Assembly (NCBI GenBank): GCA_007132365.1
Contig: SLOS01000194.1
Location: 1 to 7,092 of the forward strand
From: Bacteroidales bacterium
GTDB taxonomy: Bacteria > Bacteroidota > Bacteroidia > Bacteroidales > PUMT01
Reading direction: 5' to 3'
Length of the DNA: 7,092 nt
Of the stretch, positions 1 to 6,774 are shown piece by piece. How positions within the stretch are numbered: position 1 is the stretch's first letter; each line of letters begins with the position of its first letter. Below the pieces are notes generated by a model that saw nothing but the letters and a program-made list of their open reading frames with translations, was not told the origin of the DNA and made no database searches. A program made the translations under genes and the position numbers.

Positions 1-348
1 AATAGACACGGGCAAAGTTTTAATATCCCCGATAACCAATAAACGGACATTATTCTTAATTAGTGTTTCTGTTTCTGAGTTAATCGTCGAAACCATCAGG
101 TTCATAAGTGCATCTATCTCCTCTTTGGGCCTGCACCAGTTCTCTTTCGAAAAGGCATAGAGGGTAAGGTATTTTACTCCCAGTCCCCCGGCTCCTTCGA
201 CCGTATCCTTGACAGCGGTTATCCCGTGTTGATGCCCGAAGATCCTGTGAGAACCTCTCTCTTTAGCCCAACGACCGTTTCCATCCATTATGATGGCAAT
301 ATGGCATGGCAATTTTGATCTGTCTATCCTGTCTATAAGCTCAGTCAT
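1..348 (-). CDS. uppS: Undecaprenyl diphosphate synthase (cis-isoprenyl transferase), N-terminal part
   Basis: The enzyme adds isopentenyl diphosphate units to farnesyl diphosphate in cis, giving the C55 lipid carrier used for peptidoglycan and other surface glycans. It acts in the cytoplasm at the membrane. My translation of the reverse strand from the ATG at 346-348 stays open to base 1: 116 codons of a protein usually near 240-250 residues, so the C-terminal half lies beyond the left edge. The family signature MDGNGRWA is at residues 21-28, with D22 the catalytic, Mg-binding aspartate. GHQHG (38-42) supplies the conserved His39. The AFSxENW motif is at 65-71, with Lys where Thr or Ser is usual, followed by R73-P74. 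The start lies 12 bases after the stop of the upstream PorG-like gene, so the two are probably co-transcribed. In other Bacteroidota bamA and skp/ompH genes usually follow, but they would be outside this window. Confidence 0.96.
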   Translation of the reverse strand, partial: MTELIDRIDRSKLPCHIAIIMDGNGRWAKERGSHRIFGHQHGITAVKDTVEGAGGLGVKYLTLYAFSKENWCRPKEEIDALMNLMVSTINSETETLIKNNVRLLVIGDIKTLPVSI

Positions 349-360
349 AAAAAATGATCA

Positions 361-1023
361 TTAATCCCAGTAAACCGGGCAGTCCCCTCTGCGTTCAAAG
401 GGTTTTATTGTGATAAAAAATCCGGCCAAAGATACCCAATCATTATTATGCAACAAAGAGGGTGAATTAAATTGTCCAAAACTTTTTACACCGTCAATAT
501 CATCTGAAAAACTCTTCTTCAAAATCCATTCCATCCCGATAGTCACTTTCCTGCTCAGGCCATACTTTATCCCGCCACCGAAGGGCACATTCAGATAATT
601 TGCAGCAATGCCTCCCGATGCGGGCATGAACGTATATGCAAGTCCCGCTGTAATGAAGGTACTGATAGGTCTGGCGAAGATAGTTACCTTGAATGGCTGA
701 AAACTGAATTCACCCTGAAGTGAAAAATCATAAAAATTGTTAATAAAGGCAGCTTGTCTTGTCTGATGAAGGATATTACTGAAATCCAGGTCATCACCCC
801 TGACTTGTCCGTAATTCAGGTTAGCCCTTATAGAGTAGTGTTCATCTATATTATATTTGAATATGGCACCAAAGGCCGGCGAGAGTCTGTAAAAATGCCG
901 GGATGTATTTATATTCCCCCTGTAATATGATGTTCCGCCGAATATTCCTATATCCAGGTTGTTGGCGGGGAAAGCCTGGTGGACAGCAACAGACACTAAA
1001 AGAAATACAGCTAAAGTTCTCAT
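361..1023 (-). CDS. PorG-like outer-membrane beta-barrel protein (DUF6089), copy next to uppS
   Basis: This is a predicted outer-membrane beta-barrel of 220 residues. From the ATG at 1021-1023 it begins with a short basic end, a hydrophobic stretch (about residues 4-18) and an FPA cleavage-like site near 20, as in a Sec signal peptide. The rest alternates hydrophobic and polar residues in short strands separated by Gly/Asn/Asp turns, and it ends in the family's CPxY tail. Motifs I associate with DUF6089 are a GG-TSYYRG start, NYGQVRGDD, an FxAGLAY-type strand, and EWxLKKSFSDDIDGV followed by NNDW. In Porphyromonas gingivalis the protein beside uppS is PorG, a type IX secretion component. Bacteroidota that lack that system, as far as I recall, also carry a gene here, so the exact role is not certain. 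An in-frame TTG at 1051-1053 would add ten residues but would spoil the signal peptide, so the ATG is preferred. The gap to the upstream paralog is 34 bases. Confidence 0.85.
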   Translation of the reverse strand: MRTLAVFLLVSVAVHQAFPANNLDIGIFGGTSYYRGNINTSRHFYRLSPAFGAIFKYNIDEHYSIRANLNYGQVRGDDLDFSNILHQTRQAAFINNFYDFSLQGEFSFQPFKVTIFARPISTFITAGLAYTFMPASGGIAANYLNVPFGGGIKYGLSRKVTIGMEWILKKSFSDDIDGVKSFGQFNSPSLLHNNDWVSLAGFFITIKPFERRGDCPVYWD

Positions 1024-1057
1024 TTTATTTTTTAAATTGCAGAAAAGATACAATTCA

Positions 1058-1798
1058 TCATATATCCCCCAGGCCCAGTCCGGGCAGTCTGTATATTATC
1101 TGAACAGTGGTGAGGTAATAAATATCATTGGAGCTTGCGAAGGGACTTGTAAAACCATCAAGGTAATCATTCAGGGCATACCGTCCCCCAATCTCAAATC
1201 CTATATCAATCCTGTTGCTTATACCGAGCTTTGCTCCAGCACCGACAGGAAGCACCATCGTTACCATTCCATGTTCAATATTATCTCTTTCCTGTCTGTC
1301 CCTGAGATTATCATTCGGCATAACATGATATATCACTGCACCTGCACCTGCAAACAGATATGCTGAAAATGTGCCGTAATTCCGTACCAGTCCCTGCCTG
1401 TTCACTCCTCTAAGTAACATTTTATCCCTTACGGGGAAAAACTCTATCCTTGCCAGGGGTTCAAAAATAATAGTGTTGAAAACATAACCCCTTACTTCAT
1501 TTCTGCCCCCGGTGTCGTCGCCACTGAGCCATCCAAGGGCCAGGCTCCCGCTCACTCCAAAGTAATCTGAAGGAAAATGTCTTAATCCTGCTATAATTCC
1601 GGGTCTTGACCTGAAGATGTCAAGATCTTTTAATCCGTACCATGTATTTTCATCAGCCGACCCACCGATATCCCCGAAATAGCTTGTGGTCCCTATTCCG
1701 GTATAGAACTCATAGGGCATAGCTCTCCAGTCGGCGCCCCGGGCAGGGTAAGCAAGAATCAGTATCAGCAAATAAAACTGCACAAATTTAGGCTGCAT
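1058..1798 (-). CDS. PorG-like outer-membrane beta-barrel protein (DUF6089-related), upstream copy
   Basis: This second predicted outer-membrane barrel has 246 residues. It starts with a hydrophobic signal peptide (about residues 5-18) and a likely cleavage site around ARGA (19-22). The mature part has the same layout as the copy downstream: a short N-terminal strand reading IGTTSYFGDIGG, then a loop and RPGIIAGLRHF-like strands, a GWLSGDD turn matching the QVRGDD turn of the neighbour, a FAGAGAVIY strand, VPV/LPVGAGAKLGIS, and a late DYLDGF turn matching DIDGV. It lacks the C-terminal CPxY tail of the other copy. The pair looks like an old tandem duplication with strong divergence. I see no lipobox, so it is not a lipoprotein. 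It is the first gene of the barrel-barrel-uppS group, 110 bases after nadK, with a -7 promoter match just before the start codon. Function by homology only: envelope, possibly type IX secretion. Confidence 0.8.
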   Translation of the reverse strand: MQPKFVQFYLLILILAYPARGADWRAMPYEFYTGIGTTSYFGDIGGSADENTWYGLKDLDIFRSRPGIIAGLRHFPSDYFGVSGSLALGWLSGDDTGGRNEVRGYVFNTIIFEPLARIEFFPVRDKMLLRGVNRQGLVRNYGTFSAYLFAGAGAVIYHVMPNDNLRDRQERDNIEHGMVTMVLPVGAGAKLGISNRIDIGFEIGGRYALNDYLDGFTSPFASSNDIYYLTTVQIIYRLPGLGLGDI

Positions 1799-1816
1799 AG
1801 CTTTTTTTAAGAACTA

Positions 1817-1824
1817 CAAATTTA
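1817..1824 (-). promoter_or_regulatory. Candidate -7 promoter element for the PorG-like/uppS group
   Basis: On the minus strand these eight bases read TAAATTTG, a full match to the Bacteroidota sigma-ABfr -7 consensus TAnnTTTG. The element lies 18 bases upstream of the ATG at 1798, which would give a leader of only about ten bases. No TTTG-like -33 box sits at the usual 17-23 base distance, so the match is half a promoter. It falls in the 110-base gap after nadK, the widest gap in the minus-strand group, where a fresh start of transcription would make sense. Confidence 0.4.
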
Positions 1825-1908
1825 GAAAAAATAATGGTATTTTATCATTCGCTGATTTCAATATTATGCGGAGCTTGCTGATCTGCAAGGAAAAACAGCA
1901 ACAGGCCT

Positions 1909-2787
1909 TTAATTCCTTTTATCTGCCCCCCACATGAGCTTGCTTCGAAGGGTCGTATAGAAGTCATGATGGTCAAGTCTTACAAGCGAGATGTTGAAAT
2001 CTGATATTTTGAGTACAATTTCGGTTTCGGACGGGAGGATAGCTGACCTGTAATCCATTGAAAGCAGGAACTCACTGTTTCTGCTGTTGACTTTCAGGCG
2101 TATGGTGTTATTGTCAGGTATGACAATGGGCCTGACAGTAAGATTATGCGGAGCTATGGGTGAAATGATTATTCCCCGGATTTCGGAGGTGAGCAGCGGG
2201 CCTCCAACGCTAAGTGAATATGCCGTCGAACCGGTGGGTGTCGAAATAATCAATCCGTCAGCCCAGTATGAATTAAGAAAATCATTGTTCAACCATGCCT
2301 GAATGGTTATCATTGTTGAATCTTTTTTTTGCAGGGTAAATTCATTCAGGGCAAAAGGGAAATCACCGAAGGTGTCGCCGGCAGAGACAAGTTCCAGCAG
2401 GCTCCTTTTTTCAATACTGTATTTGCGGGACAGCAGTGCATCAACCGCCATGTCTGTGTCGATGCCTGAAATGCTGGCCAGAAAACCAAGCTTGCCGCTG
2501 TTGATACCCATTACTGGGATTCCTGAATCCCTGACAACGTTTATTGTTTCCAGGATTGTGCCGTCTCCGCCGATGGAAAAAACAAAATCGGTTTTCATTT
2601 CAAGGTCTTTATACGAAGTGAACAGTTTTTCAGGTTTGGGATCAAGGCCCGCTTCATTTTGCATGAACAGAAAAAAAGGTTTGTACATGCTTATCCTGAT
2701 ATTATTGTTTCTTAGCCGGTCAAGGAGTTTCTCTGCAAAAGGCCTGAACTGAATACCGAATTGCCGGCCATAAAGAGCGATATGCAT
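1909..2787 (-). CDS. nadK: NAD kinase
   Basis: Cytoplasmic ATP-dependent kinase that phosphorylates NAD at the 2' position of its adenosine ribose, the only de novo route to NADP. The 292-residue length is normal for bacterial NadK. The GGDGT nucleotide motif is at 73-77, with the catalytic Asp at 75. The conserved NE pair is at 148-149, and the DGLIISTPTGSTAYS motif at 177-191 is followed by GGP at 195-197. SPIAPH at 209-214 and an SxD segment at 243-245 in the C-terminal all-beta domain complete the family pattern. The ATG at 2785-2787 starts 11 bases after the stop of the CBS-domain gene, so the two are almost certainly co-transcribed. No Shine-Dalgarno is visible, which is usual for this phylum. 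No key residue is missing. Confidence 0.97.
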   Translation of the reverse strand: MHIALYGRQFGIQFRPFAEKLLDRLRNNNIRISMYKPFFLFMQNEAGLDPKPEKLFTSYKDLEMKTDFVFSIGGDGTILETINVVRDSGIPVMGINSGKLGFLASISGIDTDMAVDALLSRKYSIEKRSLLELVSAGDTFGDFPFALNEFTLQKKDSTMITIQAWLNNDFLNSYWADGLIISTPTGSTAYSLSVGGPLLTSEIRGIIISPIAPHNLTVRPIVIPDNNTIRLKVNSRNSEFLLSMDYRSAILPSETEIVLKISDFNISLVRLDHHDFYTTLRSKLMWGADKRN

Positions 2788-2798
2788 TTCAAATAGGT

Positions 2799-3464
2799 TT
2801 AGATATTCAGATAACGCATGAATTGTTCATATCTGTTTTGGTAAAAACTGTCGGGGTTTTCATCATCCATAAAGGAAGCCTTGATGTGATAGTTATAACG
2901 GTCGAAAGTTTTAAGAATTGAAGTGAGATCAGAATTGTTAATCTTGAGGGTTACCTCCATGATAGTGCTCTCTTCAATGTTTGTAATATACATACTCAGA
3001 ATCCGTGCATTGTTGCTTTCAACTATCTGGGCGATCTGGCTGAGCGAATAGTCATGATGGTTCATCTCCAGTACTATGAGGCCGCCGGGTGCTTTGACCG
3101 CCGTGAGGGACGCAAACTGTGAAAGAAGATCGTTCTGCCCGATCAGCCCGATATAGTTTTTTTTATCATCCAGAACAGGTATTACGGTAAGCTTGAGCCG
3201 TGAAGCAATCTCAATTACCTCATAAATATGCTGCCCGGCCATTACATAGGGACTGAAAAGGGAGAGTTTGTGGTTTCCGATAGGTTCGTCCATCATCCCC
3301 AGATCATATATGTCATTGTCAGAAATAAGTCCGAGAAATTCCTGGTTGTTAACTATGGGAAGATGGGATATTCGGAATATTTCCATCCAGCTCAGGGCCC
3401 GGGCACCCGTGTCGGAAGTCCGCAAAGCCGGAATTACATCTGATACAAGATCTTTAGCCAGCAT
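2799..3464 (-). CDS. Two-CBS plus ACT-like domain protein (AcuB-like)
   Basis: A soluble 221-residue protein with no enzyme motif. Residues 1-60 form a first CBS domain (SHLPIVNN at 33-40, then LGLISDNDI at 44-52). Residues 68-120 form a second (LTVIPVLDD at 92-100, then IGLIGQNDL at 105-113). Residues 127-200 resemble an ACT domain, with a beta strand GGLIVLEM, a helix beginning SLSQIAQIVES, and strands ILSMYITN and IMEVTLKI. The order CBS-CBS-ACT is that of AcuB-type proteins. CBS pairs generally bind adenine nucleotides, and ACT domains bind small ligands or mediate dimerisation. The gene is first in the minus-strand group and only 11 bases ahead of nadK, so a sensing role linked to NAD(P) or adenylate state is a fair guess, but nothing here proves it. 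The start is the first ATG after the divergent region and begins directly in the CBS fold. Confidence 0.88.
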   Translation of the reverse strand: MLAKDLVSDVIPALRTSDTGARALSWMEIFRISHLPIVNNQEFLGLISDNDIYDLGMMDEPIGNHKLSLFSPYVMAGQHIYEVIEIASRLKLTVIPVLDDKKNYIGLIGQNDLLSQFASLTAVKAPGGLIVLEMNHHDYSLSQIAQIVESNNARILSMYITNIEESTIMEVTLKINNSDLTSILKTFDRYNYHIKASFMDDENPDSFYQNRYEQFMRYLNI

Positions 3465-3533
3465 ACCAGTTTTAATTGTTGTAAATAAGCATTATTTTTA
3501 CATTCTCACTGAACAGACAACAAACAATATGCC
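3465..3533. promoter_or_regulatory. Divergent promoter region between the CBS-nadK group and pdxJ
   Basis: This 69-base, AT-rich gap separates two genes that point away from each other, so it must contain or border both promoters. On the plus strand TTG (3479-3481), 17 bases, then TACATTCT (3499-3506) is a partial match to TTTG/TAnnTTTG. On the minus strand TTTG (complement of 3521-3524), 20 bases, then TAAAAATA (complement of 3493-3500) keeps the -33 box but only part of the -7 box. The two candidate -7 boxes overlap by two bases. The region's role is secure from gene layout; the exact boxes are weak. Confidence 0.55.
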
Positions 3534-4259
3534 ATGACCAGATTAAGTGTAAATATAAATAAAATTGCTACACTCAGAAATGCAAGAGGCGGAAATATTC
3601 CTGATGTGCTGAAATCTGCCATCGATTGCCAGAGGTTTGGGGCACATGGCATTACCGTTCATCCACGGCCTGATGAGCGGCATATAAGGTACCAGGATGT
3701 TAGGGATATAAAGCCTTATATAATAACTGAGCTCAATATTGAGGGATACCCCTCAGAACCTTTCATTGATCTGGTTTTATCAGTAATGCCTGATCAGGTG
3801 ACACTGGTGCCCGATCCGCCTGATGCAATTACCTCTGATCAGGGCTGGGACACGATATCTGAAAAGCAGTTTTTGTCTGAAGTGATTTCTGTTTTCCGGT
3901 CACATGGGGTAAGGACATCCATATTTCTGGGGACTGATCCCGGGCATATTGAACAGGCGGCGAATACCGGGACAGACAGAATAGAGCTCTACACCGAGCC
4001 TTACGCCGCCGGTTATCCTTCCGGCCGTGAAAAAGCAATTGAGCCATTTGTTAAAGCTGCCATTCTGGCGGGTGAACTCGGACTCGGACTGAATGCAGGA
4101 CATGACCTTAGTCTTGAAAACCTTAAATATTTTGCCGATAATATTCCCGGCCTTCTTGAGGTTTCAATCGGGCATGCGCTAATATCCGATGCCCTTTATT
4201 TCGGCCTTGAGAATAGTATACAGATGTATTTAAGGCAGCTCGAACAAACGGGCCTGTAA
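3534..4259 (+). CDS. pdxJ: Pyridoxine 5'-phosphate synthase
   Basis: PdxJ condenses 1-deoxy-D-xylulose 5-phosphate with the PdxA product 3-amino-2-oxopropyl phosphate to give pyridoxine 5'-phosphate, the last ring-forming step of DXP-dependent vitamin B6 synthesis. It is a cytoplasmic TIM barrel. The 241 residues match the family length. Visible motifs are SVNINKIATLRNARGG (5-20), GITVHPRPDERHI (39-51) and NIE at 68-70. Further on come LNAGHDL (186-192) and SIGHAL (211-216). By alignment with the E. coli enzyme, His43, Glu70 and His190 are the catalytic residues, with Arg45 and His50 holding phosphate or substrate; all are present. The ATG at 3534 is the only sensible start. It leads a run of four plus-strand genes and is divergent from the CBS-nadK group. 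pdxA is not in the window. Confidence 0.97.
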   Translation: MTRLSVNINKIATLRNARGGNIPDVLKSAIDCQRFGAHGITVHPRPDERHIRYQDVRDIKPYIITELNIEGYPSEPFIDLVLSVMPDQVTLVPDPPDAITSDQGWDTISEKQFLSEVISVFRSHGVRTSIFLGTDPGHIEQAANTGTDRIELYTEPYAAGYPSGREKAIEPFVKAAILAGELGLGLNAGHDLSLENLKYFADNIPGLLEVSIGHALISDALYFGLENSIQMYLRQLEQTGL

Positions 4260-4306
4260 ACCTTACAGCTTTACGAGCCTGCACTAATCAACCAATATTA
4301 AAGGTT

Positions 4307-5110
4307 ATGAAATTATTTTACAGAAAGCTCGGATCCGGTAAGCCTATCATGGTATTGCACGGGTTGTACGGATCATCTGACAACTGGCTCAGCATAGGAA
4401 AATCACTTTCAGGGTATTTTGAAGTGTACCTTGTAGATCTGCGAAATCATGGACGTTCTCCTCATCATGACAGCCATAATTATGAACTGATCCGTGACGA
4501 TATTCGGGGACTGATGGATGATCTGGGACTTGAGAAAGCTATACTGGCAGGCCATTCCATGGGAGGGAAGGCAGTTATGTGCTTTGCCCAGCATAACCCT
4601 GACCGCGTGGAGCGGCTTATTATTATCGATATTGCCCCGAAATCATATAAAGATCTTTACCGCAAAGAGCGCCTCAGCCATTATGATATACTCAAAGCTA
4701 TGAAAGATGTGGATTTCTCATCCGTGTCTGCACGAAGGGATGTTGAACATATGCTTGCAGATGTGATCAGATCCCCCAGGATAAGAAGTTTTCTGATGAA
4801 AAATCTTGACCGGGACGAGGAGGGTAAATATCATTGGACCCTGAACCTGGATGTAATAATCAGGGAGCTTGACAATATTATGGATGGTGTCAACCGGAAC
4901 TGCTTTAATCCGGCATTTCCTGTGACCGGCATTCCCGCACTGTTTATAAGAGGCGGGAAGTCTCCCTACATACTCGATGAAGACATGGATTTTATCGAAA
5001 AGATATTCCCGTCTGCGAAACTGTTAACCATAAAAAACGCCGGGCACTGGCTACATGCTGAGCAACCAGGTGCATTTACAGAAGCTGTCAGGAAATTTGC
5101 CCTTCAATGA
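4307..5110 (+). CDS. Alpha/beta hydrolase, YbfF/ABHD11-type esterase family
   Basis: A cytoplasmic serine hydrolase of 267 residues without signal peptide. The oxyanion-hole motif HGLYGSSDNW is at 18-27 and the DLRNHGRSP motif at 44-52. The nucleophile elbow GHSMGG is at 82-87, making Ser84 the nucleophile, and the catalytic histidine is His247 in NAGHWLHAEQP (244-254). The usual acid position after strand 6 reads GGKS (216-219) rather than carrying Asp. Asp108 in IDIAP lies 24 residues after the serine, the same spacing as I recall for the acid in E. coli YbfF, so Asp108 is the likely third triad member. YbfF-type enzymes hydrolyse acyl-CoA and simple esters in vitro; the natural substrate here is unknown. 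The gene follows pdxJ by 47 bases and precedes manA by 22, so it is probably in their operon. An AAAGG stretch just before the ATG may help initiation. Confidence 0.9.
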   Translation: MKLFYRKLGSGKPIMVLHGLYGSSDNWLSIGKSLSGYFEVYLVDLRNHGRSPHHDSHNYELIRDDIRGLMDDLGLEKAILAGHSMGGKAVMCFAQHNPDRVERLIIIDIAPKSYKDLYRKERLSHYDILKAMKDVDFSSVSARRDVEHMLADVIRSPRIRSFLMKNLDRDEEGKYHWTLNLDVIIRELDNIMDGVNRNCFNPAFPVTGIPALFIRGGKSPYILDEDMDFIEKIFPSAKLLTIKNAGHWLHAEQPGAFTEAVRKFALQ

Positions 5111-5132
5111 CCAATTTTAAATAGATTTTCTG

Positions 5133-6116
5133 ATGAGAGGTTTATATCCTTTAAAATTCAACCCTATTCCCCGTGAAATGATATGGGGTGGCGGCAGTCT
5201 GCGAAAACTTTTCAACAAGCCCTTCCCGGCTGAATCAAAAATAGGGGAAAGCTGGGAGATATCGGCAGTTAAGGATAAGATATCAGTTGTCAGCAACGGG
5301 TTTCTTGAGGGAAACAACCTTCAGGAGCTGATAGAGGTTTATATGGGTGATCTTGTCGGGGATAAGATCTATGAGAGCTTCGGGAACGAGTTTCCTCTCC
5401 TGGTAAAACTTATTGATGCGCAGGATGATCTGTCAATACAGGTACATCCCGGCGATGAACTTGCGGCACTTCGCCACAACGGCCGTGGTAAGACGGAGAT
5501 GTGGTATGTTCTCGAAGCCGAACCCGGGGCAAAGCTGATATCCGGATTTAACCGGGAAGTTAACAGGAAGCTGTTTATGGAAAAATTGGAAAATGGCAAG
5601 CTGCTCGATATTATGAATGTGGAAAAGGTTAAACCGGGAGATGTTTTTTTTATGCCGGCAGGAAGGGTCCATGCAATTTGCAAGGGCATCGTGCTTGCAG
5701 AGATACAGCAGACCTCCGATATTACCTACAGATTGTATGACTGGGAGAGGGTGGATGCATCAGGCAAACCGCGCCAGCTGCACCTTGACCTTGCGATGGA
5801 TGCAATTGATTTCAATGCTTACGGCGATTACAGGACAATTGTTGAAGAAAAACAGAACAGCCCTGTTTTACTGGCCGAATGTCAGTATTTTACCACACAT
5901 CTGATTGGTTTTGAAGGAAAGATGGTGAGGGACTACAGTCTGCTGGATTCATTTGTTATCTATATTTGCACGGAAGGTGAATTCATTCTTGACGATGGCA
6001 AGGTGCCAACAGGGGTCATGAAAGGTGATACAATTCTTATACCTGCAATTACCGGGGAGGTGATCCTCGAATCATTGGCAGGTTCTGAATTACTTGAGGT
6101 CTTTATAAAGACTTAA
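5133..6116 (+). CDS. manA: Mannose-6-phosphate isomerase, class I (short form)
   Basis: A zinc-dependent cupin enzyme that interconverts fructose 6-phosphate and mannose 6-phosphate. It feeds GDP-mannose and GDP-fucose for surface glycans, or lets mannose enter glycolysis. The 327 residues fit the short Bacillus/Bacteroidota form rather than the roughly 390-residue enterobacterial form. The expected zinc ligands are all present: Gln103 and His105 in QVHPGD, Glu122 in KTEMWY, and His180 in PAGRVHA. The segment EIQQTSDITYRLYDW (190-204) carries the conserved catalytic Arg200. An N-terminal REMIWGG (14-20) and a GESWEIS (38-44) are also typical. The C-terminal part is a second, degenerate cupin. 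The ATG at 5133 begins the normal family N-terminus (LYPLKFNPI). It sits 22 bases after the hydrolase and 28 before engB, with no promoter or terminator seen between. Confidence 0.96.
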   Translation: MRGLYPLKFNPIPREMIWGGGSLRKLFNKPFPAESKIGESWEISAVKDKISVVSNGFLEGNNLQELIEVYMGDLVGDKIYESFGNEFPLLVKLIDAQDDLSIQVHPGDELAALRHNGRGKTEMWYVLEAEPGAKLISGFNREVNRKLFMEKLENGKLLDIMNVEKVKPGDVFFMPAGRVHAICKGIVLAEIQQTSDITYRLYDWERVDASGKPRQLHLDLAMDAIDFNAYGDYRTIVEEKQNSPVLLAECQYFTTHLIGFEGKMVRDYSLLDSFVIYICTEGEFILDDGKVPTGVMKGDTILIPAITGEVILESLAGSELLEVFIKT

Positions 6117-6128
6117 AAGGGGAATTGG

Positions 6129-6134
6129 CAGGAA
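6129..6134 (+). promoter_or_regulatory. Possible Shine-Dalgarno of engB
   Basis: CAGGAA lies 10 bases before the engB ATG at 6145. It is one of the few purine-rich, SD-like stretches ahead of a start codon in this window, where most genes have none. It supports the chosen ATG, but the spacing is slightly long and the phylum depends little on such sites. Confidence 0.3.
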
Positions 6135-6144
6135 CTGATACGTT

Positions 6145-6744
6145 ATGGTAATTAAAAGCGCCGAATTTATTAAGAGCTCAGCAAGGGCCGATCAGTGCCC
6201 TCCTCCGGATTTCCCTGAGTATGCTTTCATTGGCAGGTCAAATGTTGGCAAATCAACGTTGATCAATATGCTTGCAGGGACTAAAAAACTTGCCAAAACT
6301 TCATCAACACCCGGTAAAACCCGCCTGATAAATCATTTTCTGATCAATGGACGGTGGTACCTTGTGGATCTTCCCGGATACGGTTATGCAAGGGCTCCCC
6401 GGGATCTTCGCAGGGGAATGAGCAAACTTATAAGCAAATACATTGAAAACAGAACAAACCTGGTATGCCTTTTCCTTTTGATTGATTCCCGCCATTCTCC
6501 TTTACCTGCCGACCTCTCATTCATCCAGTCACTCGGGGAAAACCGGGTACCGTTTGTTCTTGTTTTTACAAAATGCGATAAATTGTCTGCCGGTCAGCTT
6601 GACAGCAATCTGAATACCTACTTCAGGCATCTGGAAAGGAACTGGGAAACGCTGCCCCGGTATTTTTGCACATCGGCCCTGCAAAAGAGAGGAAAAGATG
6701 AGATCCTTGAATTTATAAGCAATACAAATAATGCAATGATCTAA
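6145..6744 (+). CDS. engB: Ribosome biogenesis GTPase EngB (YihA/YsxC)
   Basis: A small TRAFAC-class GTPase of 199 residues needed for late assembly of the large ribosomal subunit; homologues are essential in several bacteria. All G motifs are visible. G1 is GRSNVGKS at 30-37. The switch I/G2 region is STPGKTR at 54-60, with Thr59. G3 is DLPGYG at 75-80, G4 is TKCD at 142-145 and G5 is SAL at 177-179. The N-terminus KSAEFIKSSA and the PEYAFIGRSNVGKS context are typical of the EngB family and exclude Era, Der or Obg. The length is normal and there is no extra domain. It is the last gene of the pdxJ-hydrolase-manA-engB run; a 151-base gap with its own promoter follows before prs. I see no GC-rich terminator directly after the stop. 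Confidence 0.97.
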   Translation: MVIKSAEFIKSSARADQCPPPDFPEYAFIGRSNVGKSTLINMLAGTKKLAKTSSTPGKTRLINHFLINGRWYLVDLPGYGYARAPRDLRRGMSKLISKYIENRTNLVCLFLLIDSRHSPLPADLSFIQSLGENRVPFVLVFTKCDKLSAGQLDSNLNTYFRHLERNWETLPRYFCTSALQKRGKDEILEFISNTNNAMI

Positions 6745-6774
6745 CGGTTTGATAAATAATTATAAGTCCTGAGG

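Noticed and set aside
1051..1053. TTG as the start of the uppS-proximal PorG-like gene
   Set aside because: It would place ten extra residues, including an isolated Cys, ahead of a normal signal peptide that begins exactly at the ATG at 1021-1023.
959..1366. A 135-codon plus-strand open frame
   Set aside because: It runs antisense across the junction of the two PorG-like genes and has no domain, no initiation signal and an unlikely composition.
1874..1889. Hairpin CTTGC-TGATCT-GCAAG after nadK, considered as a terminator
   Set aside because: The stem is only five pairs and no T-tract follows it on the minus strand, so it may easily be chance.
2303..2752. A 149-codon plus-strand open frame
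   Set aside because: It lies wholly antisense within nadK, whose catalytic motifs are intact. Its translation is rich in Ser, Arg and Leu with no recognisable domain, as expected of a shadow frame.
5369..5689. A 106-codon minus-strand open frame
   Set aside because: It is the antisense shadow of the zinc-binding core of manA, which is clearly coding on the plus strand.
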